The notes under the pieces are model-generated. The model searched no databases. It had not been told where the DNA came from and worked only from the letters and a program-made list of their open reading frames with translations. Of a stretch of DNA of 13,650 nucleotides, positions 5,976 to 13,586 are shown one piece after another; the stretch's first letter is position 1, and every line of letters begins with the position of its first letter. Origin of the DNA: Candidatus Schekmanbacteria bacterium (GTDB lineage Bacteria > Schekmanbacteria > GWA2-38-11 > J061); the NCBI GenBank assembly GCA_003695725.1, contig RFHX01000173.1, forward strand, positions 1 through 13,650. Direction: 5' to 3'. A program made the position numbers and the translations under genes.

Positions 5976-8417
5976 TTACTTATGTTTCTTGTGTCTGAAA
6001 TTAGGTTTCACTTTAACTTTCAAGCCTTTATGTATCGTGGCAAGACCTGACAAATCTATATCTTCTATCTTGTAATAATATACGCTTCCTCTTTTTACAT
6101 CTATATCTACAAAGCGGTATTTTGCGCCTCCTATGGCATCATTCCCCTTTGCGGGCTTGAAACTCTCCTCAATGCGCCTGAAGACGCCTTTTTTCCCTTT
6201 TCTCTTCAAAATATAAAACCCGGCGTTGTTATCTTCTGAATCAGTTTTCCATTTTAAAATCACTTTTTTCTTCTTTTGTACTGCCTTAAAATAAGATATT
6301 CTCGCAAGCGTAGGCGTAGGGTTGAAATTGTATCCTGTAAGGTTGTCGGATGTTGGACCGGCAGTGCTTGTGTCATTTAAAGAGTTAGGGTTGTTGAAGT
6401 GATAAAGCGCCATAGTATTCGCTTCGCTGTCTGATTGAGTATCGGCGGGGATGAAGTTGGCTGAATATTTTGCGCTATTTGAAATTCTTAACTCATCTAT
6501 GTATCCTTTAAAATAATATGCTTTTGTAGTTCCTATTTTTAAACAACCTACATCAAGTTCATTGCCAGAGGAATTGAGTACTGTGGTTTTGGAAGATGCG
6601 CCAAGAATCCTATCCACACCATCTATAAATATTTTAACCGTATCTGCCGTATCATCAAAAACAGCGGCAATGTGATACCAGGTATTGTCCACAAATGACG
6701 CAGTTGCTGAAGTTAAAAAGTCATTGTAATCGCTAGCGCCCGAACCGTAATAGAGCCTTAACTTTACCTGAGCCCTGCTCTCTGTACTCCAAGAGAGCCA
6801 TAGGCCATATGCCTGATCCTTCCATAAGATTACACGGTCTGTTCCTGAATATCCCGAAGTGGCGGATTTTCTGAACCAGCATTCAATTGTCAAGTCTGAT
6901 GATATTTCAGTGTCGGAACTGCTCGCACAGTTTGCATAATCATCTATCCCATCTGCGTTGAGCACTCCGCCTGCGCTTCTGTCAAAGCGTTTGAAATTTG
7001 CACCGTTATTCGCCGTAATCGTATCTGTGATGGAGTCAACGGTGCTTGAGTCGGTATCGTATGACGGGAAATCGAAATGATAGAGTACCATTGTGTTCGC
7101 CTCTGAATCAGAATGGGTTTCTTCAGGTTCAAATCCCACGCTTGTATATTTCGCAGAATTTGAAATTCTTACCTCATCGATATAGCCTTCGAATCCATTG
7201 GTGCCGCTTGAATCTTGCGCACCTACAAAAAGCGCCCCTGATGAGGATTTAATCGTCGATGTCGTACCAGATGCGCTTGCCACTTGTGTCCCGTTGACAA
7301 ATACTCTAAGTGTTTGCGCAGTGGCATCATAACTCATTGCAATGTGATACCATTTAGCCGTATCAAAACTCAAACCATAACCAATAACAGTGGGCCCGCC
7401 TGTTGGTGGCTGTATCATGGCCTGAACGTTCGCACCCGTATCGGAATACCAATACAGATAGAGGGAGTATGCCTGGTCTTTATAAATCAATCTCTGGGTT
7501 TTACCTGAATAGCCCGTTGATGCCGTTTTGTAAATCCAGCATTCTGCAGTGAGACTTTGCGTGATTACATGGTCAGCAGAGTTCGGCGCTGAAGCATAAT
7601 CATCCTTTCCTACAGTATCGTTTAAAAGAAGGACTCCTCCGATTGTTGACCGTGTATTCACGATGGAAGCTCCGTTTGCAAGGGAAAAACTGTCGCTCAC
7701 AGAATCAGTAAGCGAGCTGTCCTGAAAGTCATTGAAATGATAAAGCACCATTGTGTTCGAATCCGTGTCTGACAGTCGGTCAATAGGCGTGAAGTTTGAG
7801 GAATATCTTGCCGTATTGGAAATTCTAAGCTCATCTATATATCCTGGAAATTTAGCTATCCCTGAATCGTTATTTCCTATGTAAAGCTGGTTTGTGGAAG
7901 TGTCTATGTTGCCTGTGCCTGCCGAAGGCTCGGTTATTGTGGCATATAAATTTCCATCGATGTAATATTTGGCAACTCCTTCCGTGCCGGTAGTAGGATA
8001 AAATTCAATTGCAATGTGATACCATGTGCCAATATTAAAAATTTTCCAGTATGAATCGAAAACGAAATATGCATTAGTACCACCGCGCCAAATAGAAAAT
8101 ACAGGATAAAAAGCAGTGGAGTTGTCGGTTATAGTCCCAAAACTCAAGAAATAATTATTTCCTCTGTAAACGATATCACCGGCACCCGTAAAATTTGAAT
8201 CAAACCTTATCCAGCATTCAATGGTTATGGAGTCACTGCCTGATGCGCCAAGATTGAGGTCTGTTTTATCCGAAACCGATGTAAATCCTTTCGCATTTGC
8301 TGAAGTCCCCATATCGAGATATCCGCCTGTATTTGTTCTTGTGCCGGCATGTATAGTAAATGATAGAGCAGCAATGAAAAAACAGACGAGAGATAAAATA
8401 AAAGATTTTTTTCCCAT
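5976..8417 (-). CDS. Secreted protein with three LamG-like repeats and a C-terminal Fn3-like domain
   Basis: This is an 813-residue exported protein of unknown ligand, probably binding carbohydrate or matrix at the cell surface. Residues 1-24 are a Sec signal peptide (M-G-K-K, hydrophobic core, I-H-A end). Three concanavalin/LamG-like domains lie at about 62-207, 288-425 and 507-655. Each has E-C-W, W-Y-H-I-A, an I-D-G or V-N-G turn, and a closing G-Y-I-D-E-L/V-R-I-S at 192, 411 and 638. Linkers repeat N-T-M-V/A-L-Y-H-F at 221, 441 and 667, so the whole unit of about 219-227 residues is tandemly duplicated. Residues about 705-805 form an Fn3-like beta domain (I-L-K-W-K-T, Y-Y-Y-K-I-E-D-I-D), ending in a basic tail. 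There is no PEP-CTERM or other sorting signal and no catalytic site, so the role is binding or adhesion. It starts 13 bases after the cupin gene, with AAAGG as a modest RBS, and is likely cotranscribed with it. Confidence 0.88.
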   Translation of the reverse strand: MGKKSFILSLVCFFIAALSFTIHAGTRTNTGGYLDMGTSANAKGFTSVSDKTDLNLGASGSDSITIECWIRFDSNFTGAGDIVYRGNNYFLSFGTITDNSTAFYPVFSIWRGGTNAYFVFDSYWKIFNIGTWYHIAIEFYPTTGTEGVAKYYIDGNLYATITEPSAGTGNIDTSTNQLYIGNNDSGIAKFPGYIDELRISNTARYSSNFTPIDRLSDTDSNTMVLYHFNDFQDSSLTDSVSDSFSLANGASIVNTRSTIGGVLLLNDTVGKDDYASAPNSADHVITQSLTAECWIYKTASTGYSGKTQRLIYKDQAYSLYLYWYSDTGANVQAMIQPPTGGPTVIGYGLSFDTAKWYHIAMSYDATAQTLRVFVNGTQVASASGTTSTIKSSSGALFVGAQDSSGTNGFEGYIDEVRISNSAKYTSVGFEPEETHSDSEANTMVLYHFDFPSYDTDSSTVDSITDTITANNGANFKRFDRSAGGVLNADGIDDYANCASSSDTEISSDLTIECWFRKSATSGYSGTDRVILWKDQAYGLWLSWSTESRAQVKLRLYYGSGASDYNDFLTSATASFVDNTWYHIAAVFDDTADTVKIFIDGVDRILGASSKTTVLNSSGNELDVGCLKIGTTKAYYFKGYIDELRISNSAKYSANFIPADTQSDSEANTMALYHFNNPNSLNDTSTAGPTSDNLTGYNFNPTPTLARISYFKAVQKKKKVILKWKTDSEDNNAGFYILKRKGKKGVFRRIEESFKPAKGNDAIGGAKYRFVDIDVKRGSVYYYKIEDIDLSGLATIHKGLKVKVKPNFRHKKHK

Positions 8418-8430
8418 AATTATGGCCTTT

Positions 8431-8829
8431 CTAAATTAATTCATCCCTGAAAACATCATTCTCATTATCCGAAGAGGAATAATCGCTGTAGCAGAGAAGA
8501 TATGCGACTTTATCAGAGATATTTTTTATTGCATGTGTTATATTCGGAGATATTGTCAATATTGTATCGTTATCAGGAGGGATTTTTGTTTCTTCGGTTT
8601 CATCTGTATCTTTATTTTTTGCCGCAACAAGACAGGGTCCACCTATAATCCAGATTTTTTCTTCCTGTTTCTTATGATAATGATTCCCTCGAATAGCTCC
8701 GGGATTCATGCTTACAATGTGAAGATTGAGGGCTTTGCCTTCCTTGAGCTTTTCCTCATCGATAGGTCTTACAGAAAAACCCCTTTCATCTCTGTTTATC
8801 TCAACTTTTTCAATCTTTATTAGTTTCAT
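8431..8829 (-). CDS. Small cupin-fold protein
   Basis: This is a 132-residue single-domain cupin. The first motif is G-x5-H-Y-H (His50, His52) followed by K-K-Q-E-E and, after I-W-I-I, G-G. The second motif region has P-N-I-T-H-A (His99). The R-G-N-H-Y-H text resembles cupins of nucleotide-sugar or polysaccharide enzymes, such as the C-terminal domain of CapF-like proteins and sugar-epimerase-like cupins, but the substrate is not evident. It could equally be a metal-binding regulator or dioxygenase-like protein. ATG at 8829 is preferred, preceded by GAGAGAAAG. A TTG at 8844 would add five residues but has no RBS. It lies just downstream of the terminator of the flavin operon and 13 bases ahead of the LamG gene, so the two form a likely operon. 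No clear separate promoter is visible in the 80-base gap. Confidence 0.8.
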   Translation of the reverse strand: MKLIKIEKVEINRDERGFSVRPIDEEKLKEGKALNLHIVSMNPGAIRGNHYHKKQEEKIWIIGGPCLVAAKNKDTDETEETKIPPDNDTILTISPNITHAIKNISDKVAYLLCYSDYSSSDNENDVFRDELI

Positions 8830-8861
8830 CTTTCTCTCAATCAATATAATATTCGCAAATT

Positions 8862-8895
8862 AAAAAAAAAGAGAGGGAATGGATACCCTCTCTTT
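8862..8895 (-). terminator. Rho-independent terminator of the flavin/Fe-S operon
   Basis: On the minus strand AAAGAGAGGG (8895-8886) pairs perfectly with CCCTCTCTTT (8877-8868) across an 8-base loop. The stem is followed by an uninterrupted run of T (8870-8862 on the minus strand). It lies about 30 bases after the stop of the last gene of the unit. Confidence 0.92.
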
Positions 8896-8927
8896 CTTCT
8901 TTTTTCATCTTCTTTTTTTCTGTCTGC

Positions 8928-10496
8928 CTATTCTGCCGGTGGCGGTGGCGGCTCAGGTGGAACAGGATATCCTGGATTTGAAGTCATCCTTGGATCAAGG
9001 AGTTTCTTGATATCCTTTACCATCTCATGATAGTTGCACATCGCCGGACCAGTTATATAAGTCATAGGTCCAAGAGGCCAAGTAGGCATCATCTTTCTTT
9101 TTACCGCTTCTATGATCGTCTGCACATAGCCATTGATAAAAGTTTTTCCTGCTTCCAAGTCATGTTCAAAGTAAATGATCGGTTCAACTTCTGAAAAATG
9201 GCACATCTGATAGGAATTTACCCAGTCAGAATGACTCAAATCTTCAACAAAATGACCTTTCTTGTATGCGTCTTCAATAATGGGCCACATAAATTCGCTC
9301 GTTCTTATTGTATGGTCAATGGAATCAAATCCAAAACCGCCCATAACGAAGAAATCACCTGCAGGCCTGTAAAGCCTATTTGAAAGTCCGCAACGAATTG
9401 CCTCGCCTATGGCATGATGGCCAATATTCCAAAGCTCTGACCCTTCTTCAATATATTCACCTTCATGGTCCTTTACAATCTGGTCAAGAACCTTCTGCTC
9501 ATACTGAAGTTGTCTTGGAGAAGAAAAACCAATCAATGTCACAGCAAGGATGTTTTTCCATTTATGTTGAAAATCTGGCCATCTCTCCCAAAATTCCTCA
9601 ACTGATGCGCTGTCTGCCGCTAAGACCCAATTGGCGCCTTCTTCGTGGACTGCTCCTGCAATCTCAGAATGTCCGATATCATACATTGCATCAGCAAGTT
9701 TATACTTTGTCTTAAACTTGATAAGATTAATTTTAAAGCGGTCTTTAGGAAAATCGACTTCAAAATCCGGGTTTGCGCCCTTGACGGGAAACTCTCTCGG
9801 TCCGGGATAAGGAAATAGCTTTACAGCCATTTTTGTAACCATTCCCAATCCACCGCAATGGCCAGTATCAGCCCTTATAAGCCCTTTGAGGTTGAGTCCA
9901 GCACAGTCGCCCCAAAACCACTCTGCATTGGGATTTCCGGCTGAACCAATCTTCAATAATTCTCCATTCGGAAGAACCCAATCACAGGCAAGGATTCCAC
10001 GGTTAAAACCGTATTTATGTCCCATACCTCCCATACCCTGGAAAAGGTTGTTTGCCATAACAGAAACCTGTGATCCTGCTTCAGGTGTTGTAATGGAGAG
10101 CCCAACCTTATGAGATTCCGCTTGAAGTTGAGCATAGGTAACATAGGGCTCAACAACTGCATACATATTCTTTTCATCAAGCTCTATGATTTTGTCCATC
10201 CTCTTCGGATCGATAATGATTGTATCGGGACGGACAGGTATTGTTGGCGGCAGAAGATTTGTGCCAACAGGAATATAGGTAAATTGGTATTTGTTAGCAA
10301 TTCTTATTATTGCCTGCACTTCCTCTGTGCTCTCCGGCAGAACAACCGCCGCAGGACGATACCTTCCTGATTGGGCATGTGTGCTGTAAAGAAGCCACAT
10401 ATAGCTGTATGCCGTTGTCACAGCAGGATCATCGCTTATATTTTCTTTTCCGAGGACATTTTCCAGTGCCTCATATGCCCCTTTTGGTAAACTCAT
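8928..10496 (-). CDS. FAD-binding oxidoreductase subunit, divergent VAO/PCMH type
   Basis: This 522-residue protein belongs to the vanillyl-alcohol oxidase/glycolate oxidase FAD superfamily. The PCMH-type FAD domain spans about 46-230: P-E-S-T-E-E-V-Q, I-P-V-G-T-N at 75-80, I-I-I-D-P-K-R-M-D-K-I, the region V-M-A-N-N-L-F-Q-G-M-G-G-M-G, and G-H-C-G-G-L-G-M-V-T-K near 212-222. The usual Gly-rich G-G-G-T-S loop is shortened to P-V-G-T-N, so flavin binding may differ. The C-terminus has D-P-R-M-T-S-N-P-G-Y-P, similar to the family's D-P-x-G-I-M-N-P end, followed by an unusual Pro-rich tail (P-P-E-P-P-P-P-P-A-E). No signal peptide is seen, so it is cytoplasmic. It is the last gene of the operon, 19 bases after the Fe-S gene, with GGGAGGAAG as RBS. 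The Fe-S gene and a second FAD gene upstream suggest one complex. The substrate is unknown; a 2-hydroxyacid, alcohol or phenol is possible. Confidence 0.88.
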   Translation of the reverse strand: MSLPKGAYEALENVLGKENISDDPAVTTAYSYMWLLYSTHAQSGRYRPAAVVLPESTEEVQAIIRIANKYQFTYIPVGTNLLPPTIPVRPDTIIIDPKRMDKIIELDEKNMYAVVEPYVTYAQLQAESHKVGLSITTPEAGSQVSVMANNLFQGMGGMGHKYGFNRGILACDWVLPNGELLKIGSAGNPNAEWFWGDCAGLNLKGLIRADTGHCGGLGMVTKMAVKLFPYPGPREFPVKGANPDFEVDFPKDRFKINLIKFKTKYKLADAMYDIGHSEIAGAVHEEGANWVLAADSASVEEFWERWPDFQHKWKNILAVTLIGFSSPRQLQYEQKVLDQIVKDHEGEYIEEGSELWNIGHHAIGEAIRCGLSNRLYRPAGDFFVMGGFGFDSIDHTIRTSEFMWPIIEDAYKKGHFVEDLSHSDWVNSYQMCHFSEVEPIIYFEHDLEAGKTFINGYVQTIIEAVKRKMMPTWPLGPMTYITGPAMCNYHEMVKDIKKLLDPRMTSNPGYPVPPEPPPPPAE

Positions 10497-10515
10497 ATTA
10501 TTCTTCCTCCCTGCT

Positions 10516-11793
10516 TTATAAAGCTTGTTCCACTAATTCAACAAGACTTAACATTTTAATTTTATTTCCATCAGCTTTAATAGCGTCTGACAGGTTCGAT
10601 TCACACCATGGACAAGATGAAACTATCGCTTCAGCGCCTGTTGCTTTGGCTTCTTCAATCCTTTCTCTTGCAGAGAACATTGCAAATTCAGGATAAGCAG
10701 ATCTGACACCACCGCCTGCACCACAGCACCACGAGAATTCTCTAATTCTATCCATTTCAACAAGTTCAATTCCCGGGATAGCTTTCAGCACATTCCTTGG
10801 CTCGTCATAAACTCCCTTTGAGCCATAGTTTCTTCTTCTTGGAGGATCGGAAAGTCCCCATTTAATTCTTGTGCCTTCCCATAGATCCTGAGGTTCACCA
10901 CCTCTTCCAAGATGACATGGATCATGCCATGTAACTTTCATATCTATTCTGTTCTTGAATTCAAGCTTGCCCTCTTTAAGGAGTTTGTCAAGATACTGCA
11001 TCGCCTGATAAACTTCATAATTTCTTTCACCAAGCTCCGGATAATGCCCCTGAAAGATACCATAACAGCCAGAGCATGAAGTGATAACTGTTTTTACTCC
11101 AAGTTCGTTAAACGTTTTTATATTATCGCTTGCAATTTCTTTAAAAGTGTCTTCCACTCCAACTTTGAGTGCAGGGCTGGCACAGCATCTTTCCTTGTTT
11201 CCAAGAATGCCTACATCAACACCAGCTTTCTGTAAAACCCGTAATGTTGCCTGCGCAACCTTCTGAAGGTCGGCATTATATGAATAGGTACAGCCTGCAA
11301 AATAGAGGACTTCAGCTTTTTCTTTTGTTATGTCCTTTACTTTCAGCTTCCTTGCCCAATTTCCTCTTCTTGTTTTTGGCTGCTGCCAAGGATTGTCATT
11401 CTTCTGAATGCTTTCCACAGCAGGCATATGTCCCGGTAAAGGACCTTTGCCTTCTTTAACCACATACTTTCTCAATTCATGGAATATCTCCAAAGGCTCC
11501 ATATCGCGAGTGAATTTGCAGGTTACATCACAACCCCCGCAAAGTGTGCAGGTGTAAATTACCTCAAGCACTTTGTCTGTAATCTCTATTTCGCCCTCTA
11601 ACAATGCTCTTGCAAGGTCAAACCTTCCCTGCGCTGAATAGGCATCGAACTTGTACATCTGGTTAGAAGGACAGATTTTTGCAGTCTTCTTATTCTTAAC
11701 ACTCCATGGATGGACCCATTTGCACATTGAACATCTTTCACAGTTGACAAGGTCCCATCTATATTTCTCAAGGCCTTCTTTATTATTACTCAT
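10516..11793 (-). CDS. Fe-S oxidoreductase with CCG domains (GlcF/HdrD-like)
   Basis: This is a 425-residue electron-transfer subunit. The N-terminal ferredoxin part has a first Cys set C18-x2-C21-x2-C24 with the next Cys at 41 followed by Pro, a wider gap than the usual three residues, and a second normal set C82-x2-C85-x2-C88-x3-C92. Two CCG domains follow. The first has C168, C203-C204, C240 and C243. The second has C293, C356-C357, C394 and C397, with an insertion of about 27 residues between H-L-G-R and G-V-Y-D-E-P-R. CCG domains, as in heterodisulfide reductase and GlcF, ligate Fe-S centres. It is placed between two FAD-protein genes and most likely passes electrons between them and a downstream carrier such as quinone or ETF. 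No membrane segment is seen. The RBS GGAGGAAG and the 27-base gap from the upstream gene support an operon. Confidence 0.93.
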   Translation of the reverse strand: MSNNKEGLEKYRWDLVNCERCSMCKWVHPWSVKNKKTAKICPSNQMYKFDAYSAQGRFDLARALLEGEIEITDKVLEVIYTCTLCGGCDVTCKFTRDMEPLEIFHELRKYVVKEGKGPLPGHMPAVESIQKNDNPWQQPKTRRGNWARKLKVKDITKEKAEVLYFAGCTYSYNADLQKVAQATLRVLQKAGVDVGILGNKERCCASPALKVGVEDTFKEIASDNIKTFNELGVKTVITSCSGCYGIFQGHYPELGERNYEVYQAMQYLDKLLKEGKLEFKNRIDMKVTWHDPCHLGRGGEPQDLWEGTRIKWGLSDPPRRRNYGSKGVYDEPRNVLKAIPGIELVEMDRIREFSWCCGAGGGVRSAYPEFAMFSARERIEEAKATGAEAIVSSCPWCESNLSDAIKADGNKIKMLSLVELVEQAL

Positions 11794-11820
11794 TTATGCT
11801 TCCTCCATTTCCCTTCTATT

Positions 11821-13359
11821 TTATAGTCCTAATTTTCCAGGATTCATTATCCCATTAGGGTCTAAATAATCCTTGATCAACTTTGAAGTCTTATATTGAA
11901 CGGCATTTGTGCCATTGACTATCTCAGCCCACTTCCCATATGCGCGAGTGAAGACAGCTCCTTCTGCATACATCCTTCTGCTTGCTTCCTCGTGAAGTTT
12001 AGAAACAAGACAGCACTCATCTCCATCGTTTGGATCATAAGGGATATTGAATTCAAGATGAGCGGCGCGTCCGTTTTCAATGGGCTGTAAATAAATGCCT
12101 ATGTCTGCTGTCGGATAATCGAGCTTTACTGCTTCTTCCATCATAATCTTTTTAAACTTACCTGCGCTCTCCATAGTTGTAATAAAGAATATATCGGCGC
12201 ATGCGCCTTTGAGGAAATCTTTCCAATAAATCTCTTTATCCCAACAACGGCGCAAATTTTTTGCAAAGAATGCAGCCGCTTTTGGAGCTTCTGGAATGGA
12301 AATTTGCGGTTTTGCACCAGTTTCCTGAGCAGTATCGAGAAAATCTGCCTCCTGATAAGCAATCCTTTCGTCCGGCAGTCTCTTTAATCCACCAATGCAG
12401 AATACTTGTATGTATTCAGGTAATTTCTTTCTCAATGAGTAGTATTCATCATGATTTTCAGCAAGGATCGATGCAAGATTTGCTTTATCAAGAATAAAAC
12501 ATTCATAGCCAATCCATTTTCTGAGGACTTTGTAAGTGAAATTTGCAGCTTCATCAATACAATCAAATGGTGTAAAATAAATTTTTTCTTTCACAGGGAG
12601 GGGCTCAGCCATTATGTTAGCCCATGTAATAATGCCAAGTGTCCCTTGAGCTCTCGTATAAAGTCTGTTCCAATCAAATCCGGGACCCCATGGACCAACC
12701 ATATCTGTATTGATGACATCCGGTGGTGCTGGAGCCGCTGAACCAGTCCTGAATATCTCTGCCTTAGGCATTACAATTTCAGCCGTGTAAAGAGGTTCGC
12801 TGTAGCAGAATTCCTGAACTGCCATAGGATGTGCTTCAAGGTGTGCAGTCACAACTGACTGGTCTTTCCTTGGAAGAAGTGGCATCATAGCACGAAGCCC
12901 TTCTTTTGCCAAAGCTTCCTGAAGTTCATCGTAATTGACCCCCGGCTGGATTCTTGTAGCTCTGTTGCGGTAATCAATTTTAAAGATTTTTTTCCATCCA
13001 GACAGGTCTATAACTATCCCTCCCATTTCCGGAATAGCACAGCCATAATTATGAGTGCCTGAACTTACTGGTACTACTGGAATCTTCTCTTCATTTGCCA
13101 ATTTAACTATGTTGCATACCTGCTCAGTGTTTTCTGGATAAACAACGAAGGATGGCTTTCTTGGTTTTGATAAGCTAACATCTTTGGAATATCTCTCTCT
13201 CGTTTCATCGTCATCTTTGACATTCGATTCTCCGACAATGCCTGCTAACTTCTTCTTAATATCATCGTGGTACTGCTTTTTTTCGGCTACCACTTCGCTG
13301 TAAGGCTTGTCTTCGAGAGGTTTGATATAATCCACCTTGGCTGGAATTTTCTCGGGCAT
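11821..13359 (-). CDS. FAD-binding oxidoreductase, GlcD/VAO type
   Basis: This is a 512-residue cytoplasmic flavoprotein of the glycolate oxidase subunit D/lactate dehydrogenase family. The PCMH-type FAD domain covers about 66-255: V-V-Y-P-E-N-T-E-Q-V, the flavin loop P-V-S-S-G-T-H-N-Y-G at 97-106, G-G-I-V-I-D-L-S-G-W-K-K-I, and R-A-Q-G-T-L-G-I-I-T at 236-245. The C-terminus ends D-P-N-G-I-M-N-P-G-K-L-G-L, the family hallmark. Members oxidise 2-hydroxyacids, phenols or alcohols; the specific substrate cannot be inferred. It is the first gene of the operon, with a near-perfect AAGGAGGT RBS six bases before the ATG. It keeps a more canonical flavin loop than the third operon gene, so it is the better candidate for the catalytic subunit. 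Separate function of the two FAD proteins is also possible. Confidence 0.93.
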   Translation of the reverse strand: MPEKIPAKVDYIKPLEDKPYSEVVAEKKQYHDDIKKKLAGIVGESNVKDDDETRERYSKDVSLSKPRKPSFVVYPENTEQVCNIVKLANEEKIPVVPVSSGTHNYGCAIPEMGGIVIDLSGWKKIFKIDYRNRATRIQPGVNYDELQEALAKEGLRAMMPLLPRKDQSVVTAHLEAHPMAVQEFCYSEPLYTAEIVMPKAEIFRTGSAAPAPPDVINTDMVGPWGPGFDWNRLYTRAQGTLGIITWANIMAEPLPVKEKIYFTPFDCIDEAANFTYKVLRKWIGYECFILDKANLASILAENHDEYYSLRKKLPEYIQVFCIGGLKRLPDERIAYQEADFLDTAQETGAKPQISIPEAPKAAAFFAKNLRRCWDKEIYWKDFLKGACADIFFITTMESAGKFKKIMMEEAVKLDYPTADIGIYLQPIENGRAAHLEFNIPYDPNDGDECCLVSKLHEEASRRMYAEGAVFTRAYGKWAEIVNGTNAVQYKTSKLIKDYLDPNGIMNPGKLGL

Positions 13360-13407
13360 ATTTTACCTCCTTAATTTCCTCTAAACTTAAATTAACAAGA
13401 CACTTTT

Positions 13408-13435
13408 TTCGAACATAGACACTCTACTGTCCGAA
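13408..13435. promoter_or_regulatory. Inverted repeat TTCGAACA-N12-TGTCCGAA, candidate operator
   Basis: Seven of the eight bases in each half pair, with a 12-base spacer. It starts 49 bases upstream of the first operon gene and lies 12 bases downstream of a TTGACA -35-like box, where a repressor of TetR or GntR type could block transcription. AGACACT also occurs twice here, at 13399 and 13417. The role is inferred. Confidence 0.4.
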
Positions 13436-13474
13436 TTTTAATTATTTGTCAAGTAAAATTGACCAATTTTTTTC

Positions 13475-13501
13475 AGTTATTTTTCTAATTCAAAAATAAC
13501 T
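13475..13501. promoter_or_regulatory. Perfect 10-base inverted repeat upstream of the flavin operon
   Basis: AGTTATTTTT (13475-13484) pairs with AAAAATAACT (13492-13501) around CTAATTC. It could be an AT-rich operator, or a weak transcript end for the partial gene to its right. It lacks a GC-rich stem and a T-run, so it is not a typical intrinsic terminator. Confidence 0.4.
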
Positions 13502-13586
13502 TTGGGGAGGTAATCAAAAAGAGAAAAACTTATTTTTTCAATTTCCTTTATTGAAAGAGGAGAAAAATATTCATTGGGAAATAAAT

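Larger units (their letters stand above)
13360..13586. other. Leader upstream of the flavin operon with two inverted repeats
   Basis: No gene is visible in this gap. On the minus strand it carries a perfect -35-like TTGACA (13452-13447), but I see no good -10 at the right distance. Two inverted repeats, listed separately, lie around it. AT-rich sequence makes other promoter matches unreliable. Confidence 0.5.

Noticed and set aside
6000-8400. CRISPR-like or short tandem DNA repeats
   Set aside because: The similarity is at protein level with a period of about 660 bases and diverged DNA; it is explained by repeated LamG domains.
8829-8844. TTG start at 8844 for the cupin
   Set aside because: No Shine-Dalgarno precedes it, whereas GAGAGAAAG directly precedes the ATG at 8829.
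9380-9715. Plus-strand open frame inside the third flavin-operon gene
   Set aside because: It is antisense to a gene with family motifs and a good RBS; codon use is that of a shadow frame.
13474-13502. Intrinsic terminator for the right-edge gene
   Set aside because: The stem is all A/T apart from one G-C pair and is not followed by a T-run on the minus strand.
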